64,000 nt of DNA from Myroides indicus (GCF_004364575.1 NZ_SOAG01000007.1:1-64000), one strand, 5' to 3'. Counted from the first letter of the stretch, positions 26,316 through 35,818 are shown. Notes: generated from the letters alone by a model not told the origin. Made by a program: numbers and translations.

Positions 26316-28547
26316 ATGAATAGTATTTGGTCATTTATGAAAAAGAATTATAAAGTAATTTTGCTTTTACTGGCAATCTCTGCCATATTGTGGAGTTTTA
26401 TACCTAAAAAACCCGACAATAGTCCGGAGAAAGATCAACTTTTGTTAGAGCTGGTTACTTATCTGATGGAACGCACGCACTATGATCCGCCTAAATTAGA
26501 CGATAAGTTTTCTGAACACGTTTACAAAGAGTATATCAACGCACTTGATCCGATGAAAAGATATTTTTTGCAATCTGACATTGACGAGTTTGCAAAATAC
26601 GAATATCTGATTGACGATATGATTGAGCTTAAAGAGTTGTCTTTTTTTGATATTACTTATGAGCGAATAACTCAGCGAATGGAAGAAGCAAAAAATATTT
26701 ACACAGATGTTTTGAGCCAGCCGTTTAACTTTACCGAGGAAGAAGATTTTGACGCTGATTATGAAAACCTTCCTTACGCTAAAGACGAGGCAGAACTTAA
26801 AGACAGATGGAGAAAGCAGCTTAAATTAAACACACTTTCTACACTGACAGATAATTTAAAAATTCAGGAAGGAACAGATATCATAGATGCAGACGAAGAT
26901 GAGTATGACGAATTCGACAATCCGGTTGAAAAAAAGGATCCAAAAGAAAAGGTAAAACCGACGGAGAAAAAATCGGAAGAACAACTGGAAAAAGAAGCCA
27001 GAGAAAGTACAAAGAAATCATTGGACGAATATTTTGACAATTTAAAAGATCTCGAGCGAAAAGACTGGTTTTCTGTTTATCTGAACGCAATTGTGGAGCG
27101 CTTTGATCCGCATTCATTTTACTTTGCCCCAGAAAACAAAGAAAAATTTGATGCCAGCATGAGCGGCAGTATTGAAGGTATTGGAGCTGTTTTACGCAAA
27201 AAACCAGAAGGGGTAGAAATTAATGAACTTGTACCAGGAGGTCCGGCGTGGCGTGGAAAAGAAATTGAAACCGGCGATATCATTTTAAAAGTTGCCCAAA
27301 GCCCTGACGAAGAACCGATGGATGTAGTAGGTATGCGTTTAGACAATGTGGTTAAACAGATTAAAGGAAAAAAAGGAACTACAGTTTACCTGACTATCAA
27401 AAAAATAGACGGAAGCATAAAAGTAGTTGCCATTACCAGAGAAGTAATAGAATTTGAAGAAACATATGCAAAATCAAGCGTCATAAAAGACGGCGATAAA
27501 TCGTACGGATTAATTCAGCTTCCCAAGTTTTACATTGACTTTGAAAACAAAGATAACCGCAATGCTTTTACGGATGTTGCCAAAGAAATTAAAGAGCTTA
27601 AAAAGCAAAACGTTGACGGAATCGTGATGGATTTGCGCAACAACGGAGGAGGATCTTTGCAAACAGTTGTGGATATGGTAGGATTATTTGTAAAAGAAGG
27701 TCCTGTTGTTCAGGTTAAATCCTCAAAAGGCAAACAACAAGTTTTAGACGATAAAGGTACAGCTGTGGTATGGGATGGTCCATTAGTGGTTTTAGTCAAT
27801 AATTTTTCAGCTTCAGCATCTGAAATCTTTGCCGCTGCCATTCAGGATTACAAACGCGGAGTTATTATTGGAAGCAAACACACGTATGGCAAAGGAACCG
27901 TTCAAAATCTGGTAGATTTAAACGAATTATTAAAAAAACAGCCTTTTGGAGATTTAGGAGCTTTAAAAATTACACTTCAAAAATTTTATCGTATCAACGG
28001 GGGTTCTACCCAGAGAGAAGGCGTTTTGAGCGATGTTGTTTTACCAGATCGCTATTCATACATAGACATGGGAGAGAGAGATATGGATAATGCTATGCCG
28101 TGGGATAAGATTGACAGAGCGAGTTACTCTCCTTATAACAACAATTTTGAACCAGCAATCCGAAAAAGCCGACAAAGAATAGCTGAAAACGAACAATTTA
28201 AATTAATTGATGAAAATGCAAAGTGGATTAACGAAAGAAAAGACGAAAAAAAATTTTCGCTAAACCTTGAACAATATCGAAAACGCCTAGAAGAAAACGA
28301 AAAGAAAATAAAAAAATTTAAAGCTATTTCTAAATACAATAATAATTTGACCTTTTTATCCCTTCCAAGTGAAATAGAAAGAATCAAAACAGATACAATT
28401 CTGGAAAAGAAAAGAGACAGATGGCATGAAATGCTGAATTCGGATGTGTATATTGAAGAAGGAATCAATATCTTAAAAGATTTAGAAAATAAAAAAATGG
28501 CTAACAAACCCATTGAAAACCAAATACAAATCGTTAATCAACATTAA
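26316..28547 (+). CDS. prc: Tail-specific (carboxy-terminal processing) protease, S41 family
   Basis: A 743-residue periplasmic or membrane-anchored protease. A single N-terminal hydrophobic segment (about 10-28) is followed by the Prc N-terminal helical domain, a PDZ domain (about 260-360) and the S41 core. The catalytic dyad region reads SASASE at residues 498-503 and YGKGTVQ with Lys526. The C-terminal domain (about 600-740) is highly charged, as in Tsp/Prc. It degrades proteins from their C-termini and processes envelope proteins. A second possible start is the ATG at 26337. It is transcribed away from surE, and the ABC permease gene starts 4 bases after its stop. Confidence 0.92.
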   Translation: MNSIWSFMKKNYKVILLLLAISAILWSFIPKKPDNSPEKDQLLLELVTYLMERTHYDPPKLDDKFSEHVYKEYINALDPMKRYFLQSDIDEFAKYEYLIDDMIELKELSFFDITYERITQRMEEAKNIYTDVLSQPFNFTEEEDFDADYENLPYAKDEAELKDRWRKQLKLNTLSTLTDNLKIQEGTDIIDADEDEYDEFDNPVEKKDPKEKVKPTEKKSEEQLEKEARESTKKSLDEYFDNLKDLERKDWFSVYLNAIVERFDPHSFYFAPENKEKFDASMSGSIEGIGAVLRKKPEGVEINELVPGGPAWRGKEIETGDIILKVAQSPDEEPMDVVGMRLDNVVKQIKGKKGTTVYLTIKKIDGSIKVVAITREVIEFEETYAKSSVIKDGDKSYGLIQLPKFYIDFENKDNRNAFTDVAKEIKELKKQNVDGIVMDLRNNGGGSLQTVVDMVGLFVKEGPVVQVKSSKGKQQVLDDKGTAVVWDGPLVVLVNNFSASASEIFAAAIQDYKRGVIIGSKHTYGKGTVQNLVDLNELLKKQPFGDLGALKITLQKFYRINGGSTQREGVLSDVVLPDRYSYIDMGERDMDNAMPWDKIDRASYSPYNNNFEPAIRKSRQRIAENEQFKLIDENAKWINERKDEKKFSLNLEQYRKRLEENEKKIKKFKAISKYNNNLTFLSLPSEIERIKTDTILEKKRDRWHEMLNSDVYIEEGINILKDLENKKMANKPIENQIQIVNQH

Positions 28548-28550
28548 ACA

Positions 28551-29636
28551 ATGTCGATAAACAGTAAATCAAAGACTCAGATTGCGCTCCAAAAATTCAA
28601 AAAAGATTTTTGGGGCGTTTTGTGTTTTTGGATTATTATTTTAATGAGTCTAATCTCAATTTTTGCCTATTTTATTATCCCAGATAATTCACGCAATGCC
28701 AATACAGGCGACTTATCTTTACGATCGCACCCCCCCGGTTTTACTGTGGACATGATTGTTATTCCGCAAAGCCAAAAAACAACGTGGAATCAATTTTGGT
28801 CAGGAAAGAAGGAAACGCTTAACCAGATCCCTATCAGTGAACACTTTTTTAGAAATGATACACTATTTTATAAAAGTTATAGTATTGATCCTGAATCAGA
28901 ACCTCTTAAATCTATTCCGACAAGTAGATTTGACCATATTTCAGAACAAGACATAGTTCAACCAAACACTTTTTGGTTGGGAACAGATAATCAAGGACGT
29001 GACTTTTTAAGCAGACTGGTTCTCGGTTCAAGAATATCTCTATCCATTGGGTTTGTAGCTGTATTTATTTCTTTAATTATCGGAATCTCCTTAGGAGCTA
29101 TAGCCGGTTATTTTGGCGGTACGATCGATAGTTTTATTCTGTGGATTATCAATATTTTTTGGTCTATTCCGACCCTTTTATTGGTCATTGCCATTACCCT
29201 TGCGCTTGGAAAAGGTTTTTGGCAGGTTTTTATTGCCGTGGGTTTAACTATGTGGGTTGAAGTTGCCCGAGTAGTGCGAGGACAGGTTATCAGCATTAAA
29301 GAACAACAATATATAACTGCAGCAAGAGCTTTAGGTTTTTCAGATTTTCGGATTATTACAAAACACATTTTACCGAACTGTATGTCTCCTGTAATTGTAA
29401 TATCGGCCGCCAACTTTGCATCCGCTATTTTGATGGAAAGCGGGTTGAGTTTTTTAGGTTTGGGAACTCAAATTCCTACGCCAAGCTGGGGGGCAATGAT
29501 CAAGGAGAACTATAACTACATTTTATTAGGCAAGCCTTATTTAGCATTACTACCCGGATTTGCCATGTTCATACTTGTTACTTGTTTTATGTTGTTGGGA
29601 AATGCTTTACGAGATGCCTTAGATGTGAAAAAATAA
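28551..29636 (+). CDS. ABC transporter permease, OppC/DppC type
   Basis: A 361-residue inner-membrane permease. One N-terminal helix (about 22-45) is followed by an unusually long periplasmic region (about 50-150) and then five helices. WLGTDNQGRDFLSRLVLGSRISL and the EAA loop YITAARALGFSDFRIITKHILPN (about residue 248) are typical of the second permease of peptide/nickel importers. No partner permease, ATPase or binding protein is nearby, so partners must be encoded elsewhere. It is coupled to the protease gene by a 3-base gap, which is odd for an import subunit. Confidence 0.85.
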   Translation: MSINSKSKTQIALQKFKKDFWGVLCFWIIILMSLISIFAYFIIPDNSRNANTGDLSLRSHPPGFTVDMIVIPQSQKTTWNQFWSGKKETLNQIPISEHFFRNDTLFYKSYSIDPESEPLKSIPTSRFDHISEQDIVQPNTFWLGTDNQGRDFLSRLVLGSRISLSIGFVAVFISLIIGISLGAIAGYFGGTIDSFILWIINIFWSIPTLLLVIAITLALGKGFWQVFIAVGLTMWVEVARVVRGQVISIKEQQYITAARALGFSDFRIITKHILPNCMSPVIVISAANFASAILMESGLSFLGLGTQIPTPSWGAMIKENYNYILLGKPYLALLPGFAMFILVTCFMLLGNALRDALDVKK

Positions 29637-29644
29637 CCTTTTAA

Positions 29645-30538
29645 TCACTTCATCAACAACTTCCTAATTTCTGATTTGTTACCGTTATAAATATTGAGGT
29701 CTACTTTTCCATCTATTCCTGAAACAATTCCTTTTTCTGTAAATTGCCAAAAATGCCATTCAGGTTTTATTTCTTCAACAAAAAAATTGTAGTTAGCAAT
29801 CCACAAAATATGATCTGGAAACCAGTCTTTTAAATGATTGGTATAATAATTTTCGCCCGAATACAATATCGGTTTTGCATTATAGTGTTTTTCAACAGCG
29901 TCAATCCATCGTTGTAATCCAAGTCTTAAACTATCCATAGATTGACTTTTAGGTCGTTCTTCTATATCGAGTATTGGTGGAAAATCGCCTTCTGTGAGTT
30001 TTACTGTTTCTATAAAGTTTTTTGCCTGTATTAAAGAATTTTCATTTGGTCGATAATAATGATAAGCACCTCGCAAAAAATGATTTGCTCCGGCGCCTTT
30101 CCAATTTAATTCAAAAGCTTTATCTTTTCCGTCTGCCCCCATTGTTGCACGAATAAAAACAAATTCCAAAGGTTTTTGAGAGTTAACGGAATCTATCCTA
30201 TCCCATTCAATTATTCCCTGATAGTGAGACACATCGAACCCAATCATCTTGTGTTGATGCCTTTGAATAACTTCCGCTGTCCTGAAATCAAAAATGGATT
30301 TATCGTTGGCTTCTTTGCGTTCGCTGCTAAAAAAATACTTTAACCCGTCCTTAAAAGTAATTCCAAACCAAATACCTATTCCTACAAATAAGACAATAAT
30401 TACAGTCCACTTTAATCGTTTCCAAAATACATTTGACGAGTTTTTTTTCTTTCTTTTTGAAGGTGTTCTCTTTTTTCGGGGAGTATTTACTACGGTTATC
30501 GGATTCTTGTTAGGCGTTCTTTTTTTGGTTGCAGTCAT
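29645..30538 (-). CDS. Glycoside hydrolase family 25 lysozyme
   Basis: The start chosen at 30538 (MTATKKRTP) gives 297 residues; the longer frame adds seven hydrophobic residues before a Lys/Arg-rich stretch. The basic N-terminal tail (about 1-30) is followed by one membrane helix (about 35-55, TVIIVLFVGIGIWFGI), so the enzyme is anchored in the inner membrane facing the periplasm. The GH25 barrel begins IGFDVSHYQGIIEWDRI with the catalytic-site Asp and includes FPPILDIEERP with the Asp/Glu pair, and WHFWQFTEKG near the end. It should cut the beta-1,4 bond between MurNAc and GlcNAc. Convergent with the ABC permease gene. Confidence 0.9.
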   Translation of the reverse strand: MTATKKRTPNKNPITVVNTPRKKRTPSKRKKKNSSNVFWKRLKWTVIIVLFVGIGIWFGITFKDGLKYFFSSERKEANDKSIFDFRTAEVIQRHQHKMIGFDVSHYQGIIEWDRIDSVNSQKPLEFVFIRATMGADGKDKAFELNWKGAGANHFLRGAYHYYRPNENSLIQAKNFIETVKLTEGDFPPILDIEERPKSQSMDSLRLGLQRWIDAVEKHYNAKPILYSGENYYTNHLKDWFPDHILWIANYNFFVEEIKPEWHFWQFTEKGIVSGIDGKVDLNIYNGNKSEIRKLLMK

Positions 30539-30591
30539 AATACTTAGAAGAAAGCACAAAAATAAGGTTTTTCTTGTTAAACAAAGTTATT

Positions 30592-31431
30592 TCAACTTTT
30601 CTGGTCTTGTGAATCTAAACGCAACACAGGAACCGGTAACGGAATATTGTTAACTTTAAATAACCGATCTATTTCGTATCGGATATCACTAGCTATCCTG
30701 TCATTATCAAAAGCATTATCTATAAAATAATGCAAGATAAAACGCACGGAAGATTCCCCGAATTTATCTAAAAAAACAAGTGGTTTAGGATTTTTCAGCA
30801 CCTCCTTATTTTCTGATACGCTTTCTATCAAAATAGACTTCACAATATCTGTATCCGTACCAATATACACCCCTACTTCTATCCTTCCTCTAATAATTTC
30901 GTTACCATATGTCCAATTGTTAACTACATCATCTATCAATTTTCTATTAGGAATAACAAATACTTTTCTATTTCTAGTTTCAGCAATAGTACACCGTAAA
31001 TGGATAGTCCTTATAATAGCAACTTCGTCCTGAATCAGTACTACGTCACCTACATTCAGCGTTTTATCAACCAATATATAAATTCCGGCTATCAAATCCC
31101 TAAAAATATTTTGCAAAGCCAGTCCTAATCCTACAAACAGCGCGGCAGATGTAGTTAAAAACATGCTAATATTTATCCCTACAGCATTTAGGATAAAGAA
31201 AAACATGATGAGATAAACAAAATAATTTACAAAATTAAAAACACTTCCCAAGCGGGCAGAAACTTCGGGAGAAGCCATCTTCATAAAGCCTTTTCGCAAG
31301 ACTCTCAGCCCCACCTTCGTCAACAAAAGTGTAAAAGCTACAAACAATAATGTACCGATAGTAATCGTAATTGATTTGCTGGCATACAGCTCATATTCCA
31401 AAAGTTCCGATAAAAAATCTTTTAACCCCAT
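30592..31431 (-). CDS. Small-conductance mechanosensitive channel (MscS family)
   Basis: A 279-residue channel protein. Three hydrophobic segments (about 18-42, 60-82 and 87-112) lead into the pore helix FVGLGLALQNIFRDLIAGIYI, whose glycine/alanine pattern and following beta domain (LNVGDVVLI...GTVxxIxLRxT-like, here AIIRTIHLRCT) define MscS. NRKLIDDVVNNWT follows near residue 165. It opens under membrane tension to release solutes in hypo-osmotic shock. It lies just after tRNA-Leu on the same strand, separated by a terminator. Confidence 0.9.
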   Translation of the reverse strand: MGLKDFLSELLEYELYASKSITITIGTLLFVAFTLLLTKVGLRVLRKGFMKMASPEVSARLGSVFNFVNYFVYLIMFFFILNAVGINISMFLTTSAALFVGLGLALQNIFRDLIAGIYILVDKTLNVGDVVLIQDEVAIIRTIHLRCTIAETRNRKVFVIPNRKLIDDVVNNWTYGNEIIRGRIEVGVYIGTDTDIVKSILIESVSENKEVLKNPKPLVFLDKFGESSVRFILHYFIDNAFDNDRIASDIRYEIDRLFKVNNIPLPVPVLRLDSQDQKS

Positions 31432-31502
31432 AGCAACAAATTAGCGAAACACATATAACTAAGACATACAAATTTATAAAAGTCATTCAAATATATACAA
31501 TA

Positions 31503-31534
31503 AAAAAAGCCCCTCTGTTTTGAGGAGCTTTTTT
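31503..31534 (-). terminator. Terminator of tRNA-Leu
   Basis: Read on the minus strand, AAAAAAGCTCCTCA...GAGGGGCTTTTTT forms a GC-containing hairpin with T-runs on both sides, two bases past the tRNA 3' end. On the plus strand it is equally T-rich, but no gene ends there. Confidence 0.75.
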
Positions 31535-31535
31535 G

Positions 31536-31617
31536 TGCGGGTGAAAGGACTCGAACCTTCACACCGTGAGGCACCAGATCCTAAGTCTGGCGTGTCTACC
31601 AATTTCACCACACCCGC
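31536..31617 (-). tRNA. tRNA-Leu (UAG)
   Basis: On the minus strand the 82-base sequence folds as a class II tRNA. The acceptor GCGGGTG pairs with CACCCGC with discriminator A. The anticodon stem is CCAGA/TCTGG with loop CTTAGGA (anticodon TAG), there is a long variable arm (TGCCTCACGGTGT), and the T-loop is GGTTCGAGTCC. The 3' CCA is not encoded (CAA follows). It has a clear promoter upstream and a terminator downstream, so it is a single-gene unit. Confidence 0.95.
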
Positions 31618-31642
31618 TTGGTAATCTTTGTTATTACGGGTG

Positions 31643-31672
31643 CAAATATACGATGTGTTTTTTAATCCGCAA
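31643..31672 (-). promoter_or_regulatory. Promoter of tRNA-Leu
   Basis: Read on the minus strand, TTG is followed by 19 bases and then TATATTTG, an exact match to the Bacteroidota primary sigma-factor pattern (TTG...TAnnTTTG). The -7 box ends 26 bases before the tRNA 5' end. Confidence 0.8.
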
Positions 31673-31737
31673 GAAAAAAATAATTTTTTTTTATTCTTAT
31701 GTTTGTAAAGAATAATATAACTGTATCTATATATACT

Positions 31738-33126
31738 ATGAAAGATTCAAAACAATTTGTTCAAGAAAACAAACAACGTCTTATAGATGAGTTAATTGAA
31801 CTACTTAAAAAGCCTTCTATCAGTGCTGATAGTGCTTATTCTCAAGATGTAATAAACACAGCTGAAGCGGTAAAAGAAAATTTAATAAAAGCGGGATGTA
31901 ACAATGTAGAGTTATGTGAAACTCCAGGATATCCTATCGTATATGGAGAAAAAATCATCGATCCTGCTCTTCCAACGGTACTGGTTTATGGTCATTATGA
32001 CGTACAACCAGCAGATCCAATTGAACTTTGGACCTCTCCACCGTTTGAGCCTGTAATTAAAACAACGCCGATTCACCCAGAAGGAGCAATCTTCGCTCGT
32101 GGTGCATGTGATGACAAAGGACAAATGTTCATGCACGTGAAAGCGGTTGAATATATGATTGCAACAAATACTCTGCCTTGTAACGTGAAATTCATGATTG
32201 AAGGAGAAGAAGAAGTTGGATCAGTAAGTTTAGGATGGTTTGTAAAAAGAAACCACGATAAATTGAAAAATGACATAATTCTGATTTCCGATACTGGAAT
32301 GATTTCTAATCAACAGCCTTCTATCACAACAGGATTGAGAGGATTAAGTTATGTTGAAGTTGAAGTAACTGGACCGAACCGAGATTTACACTCTGGATTA
32401 TATGGTGGAGCGGTTGCTAACCCAATCAACGTATTAACGAAGATGATTGCTTCCTTACATGATGAAAACAATCATATCACTATTCCAGGATTCTACGATA
32501 AAGTAGAAGAGCTTTCTCGTGAAGAAAGAGATGAAATGGCAAAACGCCCATTCTCTTTAGACGATTACAAAAAAGCATTGGATATTGATGAAGTATACGG
32601 AGAAGCAGGATATACAACTAATGAGCGCAACTCTATTCGTCCAACATTAGACGTCAATGGAATTTGGGGCGGTTATACAGGTGAAGGAGCCAAAACGGTT
32701 ATCGCTAGTAAAGCATTCGCAAAAATCTCGATGCGTTTAGTTCCAAACCAAGAGTGGGAAGAAATTACGGAATTGTTCAAAAAACACTTTGAAAGCATTG
32801 CACCAGCAGGGATAAAAGTAGAAGTAAAACCTCATCATGGTGGACAAGGCTATGTAACACCTATCGACTCTATTGGATATCAAGCGGCTGCAAAAGCGTA
32901 TGAAGATACGTTTGGTGTAACGCCAATTCCAGTACGTTCAGGAGGAAGTATTCCAATTGTCGCTTTATTTGAGGAAGAATTAGGATCTAAATCAATTATG
33001 ATGGGATTCGGATTGGACTCTGATGCAATCCACTCTCCGAATGAGCACTTTGGTGTATTCAACTACCTAAAAGGAATTGAAACTATTCCATTGTTCTATA
33101 AATACTATATGGAATTAGTAAAATAA
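31738..33126 (+). CDS. M20-family dipeptidase/metallopeptidase
   Basis: The start is placed at 31738 (MKDSKQFVQENK), giving 462 residues. The longer frame would begin inside TATGTTTG (31698-31705), which fits a -7 promoter box. Metal-binding motifs are VLVYGHYDVQPAD (His and Asp), ARGACDDKGQ (bridging Asp), EGEEEVGS (catalytic Glu and ligand) and a late His in DAIHSPNEHFG. The lid domain spans about 200-350. It hydrolyses dipeptides or modified amino acids in the cytosol, which complements the peptide uptake genes elsewhere in the window. A strong bidirectional terminator follows the stop. Confidence 0.92.
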   Translation: MKDSKQFVQENKQRLIDELIELLKKPSISADSAYSQDVINTAEAVKENLIKAGCNNVELCETPGYPIVYGEKIIDPALPTVLVYGHYDVQPADPIELWTSPPFEPVIKTTPIHPEGAIFARGACDDKGQMFMHVKAVEYMIATNTLPCNVKFMIEGEEEVGSVSLGWFVKRNHDKLKNDIILISDTGMISNQQPSITTGLRGLSYVEVEVTGPNRDLHSGLYGGAVANPINVLTKMIASLHDENNHITIPGFYDKVEELSREERDEMAKRPFSLDDYKKALDIDEVYGEAGYTTNERNSIRPTLDVNGIWGGYTGEGAKTVIASKAFAKISMRLVPNQEWEEITELFKKHFESIAPAGIKVEVKPHHGGQGYVTPIDSIGYQAAAKAYEDTFGVTPIPVRSGGSIPIVALFEEELGSKSIMMGFGLDSDAIHSPNEHFGVFNYLKGIETIPLFYKYYMELVK

Positions 33127-33127
33127 T

Positions 33128-33164
33128 AAAAAAAAGCGAGTAAAGATTTTTACTCGCTTTTTTT
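33128..33164. terminator. Bidirectional terminator
   Basis: AGCGAGTAAA (33135-33144) pairs exactly with TTTACTCGCT (33149-33158), with A-runs before and T-runs after. It serves both the peptidase gene and the convergent glycosyltransferase gene; the stop codon of the latter (33150-33152) lies inside the stem. Confidence 0.85.
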
Positions 33165-34412
33165 ATGTTTATTTTTTTCTTCAATCCAAAGAGCCATATA
33201 CTTTGTACTTTGTGCACTGTGGTGTTTGAATACTTCTTTTAAAAAATGGGTCTTGCGGTACTGTTCTAACATCGCATCCAAATTAATTATTTTCTTTTTA
33301 AATGCAGCCGTATAGTGTGTTTTGCTATAATACTTTTCAATTAAATCGATTCCTTTTTGTTGTTTGACTTTCCAAAGGGCTTCATCTTGATAAAGTTCTA
33401 CTGCTTTTGAAACAAATTCCTCTACTTCATCCGCACAAAATCCACACCATTCTTCCGAAGTGGCCATGGCTTCGATGCCAACCTTAGTGGTTACGTTGGG
33501 TGTGCCAACGCGCATGGCATCAATAAACTTCCCTTTAATTCCTGCACCAAAAGGAATAGGAGCCAACAGCACTCGGGCTTTTGCAATTACTGTCAAAGCA
33601 TCTTCTGCTCTACCGTGAATGAAGAAATTTTCTTGCTCCTTGTGTAGCTGTAACACTTTAGCCGAGGGATAGGCTCCATAAATATGCAATTTTGCTTTAG
33701 GTAATCGCTTGCGCAAAACAGGCCAAATAACGGTCTTTAATTGCAACACAGTTTGCCAATTGGGTTCGTGTATAAAGTTTCCGATAAAGACAAAATCTTC
33801 TTTTTCTTCGAAGGTCAACCAGTTCTCTTGTTGTTCTGTTGTTATTTCTTCTTCTAAAAAAGGCAAAACAAATAGGCCTTCCGCGGGTAGTTGAAAAGTT
33901 TCAGTCAACAGATGAAATTCGAAACTAGAAATCAACAGCGTCAAATCACATCGCATAATACTACCTAGTTCTCGTTTTGTTCTGTCACGATACAAATAAT
34001 CTTCTAACACTCCCTCCTCTTTTTTATATAACTCTTGACGCGCATATCGCAGAAAGTGTAAATCTTCTGTATCGAGTATAGTTAAAGCATTTGGACATTG
34101 TTTGCTGACCCTCCATCCAAATTGTTCTTCCATCATAAAGCGGTCATACATGACCCAATCGGGCTGTAAATCGGCTAACATTCTATCAGTACGCTCGTCA
34201 TTGAGAAAAACCTGAAGTTCTACGACTTCAAAAGGTGTCAAATCATCACTATAAGAAGACTTTTGAGCCGTTGAACCAAAATAGATTTTCATTTCCCACA
34301 ACTGAAAAACCTCTAACAGCTGCAACATTCGCTTGCCTGCTGCAGATGATCTCGATTCTGGCCAGACCTGGCCAATAACCAGTATTTTCTTTCCTTTAAA
34401 TGAATTCTCCAT
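33150..34412 (-). CDS. Glycosyltransferase, GT4-like
   Basis: A 420-residue GT-B fold protein. The N-terminal domain begins KILVIGQVWPESRSSAAGKRMLQLLE, close to sugar-donor glycosyltransferases that remodel surface polysaccharide. The C-terminal domain has FVFIGNFIHEPNW near residue 218, KLHIYGAYP near 248 and the donor-binding stretch LLAPIPFGAGIKGKFIDAM near 290, where the usual EX7E pattern is weak. Transfer of a sugar to a glycan or lipid acceptor is inferred; the specific substrate is unknown. It is a single gene, not part of a visible polysaccharide cluster. Confidence 0.75.
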   Translation of the reverse strand: MENSFKGKKILVIGQVWPESRSSAAGKRMLQLLEVFQLWEMKIYFGSTAQKSSYSDDLTPFEVVELQVFLNDERTDRMLADLQPDWVMYDRFMMEEQFGWRVSKQCPNALTILDTEDLHFLRYARQELYKKEEGVLEDYLYRDRTKRELGSIMRCDLTLLISSFEFHLLTETFQLPAEGLFVLPFLEEEITTEQQENWLTFEEKEDFVFIGNFIHEPNWQTVLQLKTVIWPVLRKRLPKAKLHIYGAYPSAKVLQLHKEQENFFIHGRAEDALTVIAKARVLLAPIPFGAGIKGKFIDAMRVGTPNVTTKVGIEAMATSEEWCGFCADEVEEFVSKAVELYQDEALWKVKQQKGIDLIEKYYSKTHYTAAFKKKIINLDAMLEQYRKTHFLKEVFKHHSAQSTKYMALWIEEKNKHKKSE

Positions 34413-34502
34413 AACGCAAAAATACAGTTTCTACAACAGTATTGCTCCATCATTTTTAATCTGTATTATATTTAGTATTTTTGCTGCAAACGAAAAGGAA
34501 TT

Positions 34503-35084
34503 ATGTTAGGACTTAAACTTTTAACTGATCCAAGATGGGCTAATATTGCGGAATCGAATATTGAAGAAATCTTGACTGATCATTGTTGGTGCGAGCAAAA
34601 AGCAGCAACTAATGCTATTACCTTAATTACAAATAATTCGGAACACGAAGATCTAGTAACTGAATTAACAGCAATAGCCATTGAAGAAATGGAACATTTT
34701 AAAATGGTTCACGATATCATTAAGAAAAGAGGCTATACCTTAGGGCGTGAACGCAAAGATGATTATGTTAATCAATTATATAAATTCTGTAAAAAAGATG
34801 GGAGCAGAAATGATGCTTTCATTGACCGGCTTCTCTTTGCCGCGATGATCGAAGCAAGAAGCTGCGAGCGTTTTCGCGTTTTATCACAGAACATTCAAGA
34901 CGATGAACTTTCTAAGTTTTACTATGATTTAATGGTGTCTGAAGCCAATCATTATACTACTTTTTTAAAATTTGCAAAAAAATACAGCGAGCGCGTAGAC
35001 GTAGACAAACGCTGGAAAGAATGGTTGGAATTTGAAGGAAATCTTATTCAAAGTTACGGAACAAAAGAACACATTCATGGCTAA
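34503..35084 (+). CDS. miaE: tRNA-(ms2io6A)-hydroxylase
   Basis: A 193-residue ferritin-like diiron enzyme that hydroxylates the isopentenyl group of 2-methylthio-N6-isopentenyl-A37 in tRNA. The start MLGLKLLTDPRWANIAESNIEEILTDHCWCEQKAA is typical of MiaE. Iron ligands appear in EEMEHFKMVH (near residue 62), EARSCERF (near 121) and SEANHYTTF (near 150). Length is normal. It is transcribed alone and followed by a strong hairpin at 35091-35120. Confidence 0.93.
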   Translation: MLGLKLLTDPRWANIAESNIEEILTDHCWCEQKAATNAITLITNNSEHEDLVTELTAIAIEEMEHFKMVHDIIKKRGYTLGRERKDDYVNQLYKFCKKDGSRNDAFIDRLLFAAMIEARSCERFRVLSQNIQDDELSKFYYDLMVSEANHYTTFLKFAKKYSERVDVDKRWKEWLEFEGNLIQSYGTKEHIHG

Positions 35085-35090
35085 ATAAAC

Positions 35091-35120
35091 AAAAAATGCG
35101 GGTAGATAACCCGCATTTTC
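35091..35120 (+). terminator. Terminator of miaE
   Basis: AAAATGCGGGT (35093-35103) pairs with ACCCGCATTTT (35109-35119) around AGATA. A second, weaker inverted repeat TAACCTC/GAGGTTA (35121-35137) follows and could serve the convergent gene. Confidence 0.8.
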
Positions 35121-35140
35121 TAACCTCAATCCGAGGTTAT

Positions 35141-35671
35141 TTATTCCTTATTGATTACTTTCAGTAATTTACGTGCTTTACTTTGATAAGCAGGCGTTTT
35201 TTTAGCAAAGTTTACCTCAATTAATTCTGCAATTAATCGGGCTTGTTCCGGATATCTTTTATACAGCACCATAACAAGATGCATAGCATTAGCTTCAGTG
35301 GCCACCTTGGTATTAGACGTTAACCAAACTAAACTTTGATTCCAAAGTTGTTCTACTAAAGCTTCATCAAATAACTCTTTTCTCTTTTCAAACAGCAAAA
35401 CAGCCATTTTACTTGTCAATCGCTTAACGCTTTCGTCCTCTGCCAACGGCAATTTCGCTACAAAATCCCCTATATATTTATCTAACAAAACAGGATTACC
35501 CTGTAGCAGATCATCTAAAATAATACTCGCCAACACCTTGACTTTACAGTTAGGATCAAAAGTAAAATCCAATAAAACCGGTATTAAGTTCGGTTGTTGC
35601 CTAATTAATTCAATTATTTTTTTTCTACTTGCTAAGCTTGTATTTCCTAAAGCTAATACGCTAAAAATCAT
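35141..35671 (-). CDS. HEAT-repeat-like alpha-solenoid protein (hypothetical)
   Basis: A 176-residue, all-helical, soluble protein with repeating amphipathic pairs such as IPVLLDFTFD, VKVLASIILDDLL and LVWLTSNTKVATEANAMHLVMVLYKRYP. The pattern resembles HEAT/ARM repeats, usually a protein-interaction scaffold. No catalytic motif and no signal sequence are visible. It converges with miaE, and nothing nearby hints at a partner. Confidence 0.6.
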   Translation of the reverse strand: MIFSVLALGNTSLASRKKIIELIRQQPNLIPVLLDFTFDPNCKVKVLASIILDDLLQGNPVLLDKYIGDFVAKLPLAEDESVKRLTSKMAVLLFEKRKELFDEALVEQLWNQSLVWLTSNTKVATEANAMHLVMVLYKRYPEQARLIAELIEVNFAKKTPAYQSKARKLLKVINKE

Positions 35672-35757
35672 CGGATGTCTTGCTATATATTTTCAATGTA
35701 AATTTATTACAGTTGTAAATATAATTAGTTGTTTTCAAATAAAATTACTTTAATAAT

Positions 35758-35787
35758 TTGTTTATTACAACATTTGTTCTATATTTG
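35758..35787 (+). promoter_or_regulatory. Promoter of the BlaI/M56 operon
   Basis: TTG (35758-35760) is followed by 19 bases and TATATTTG (35780-35787), an exact match to the flavobacterial housekeeping pattern, 31 bases before the start at 35819. The overlapping dyad TTGTTCTATATTTGTAGAACA (TGTTCTA/TAGAACA, 35775-35794) lies across the -7 box and would suit binding of a BlaI-type dimer. Confidence 0.72.
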
Positions 35788-35818
35788 TAGAACACAATCT
35801 TCAATTGTAGATTTCATC

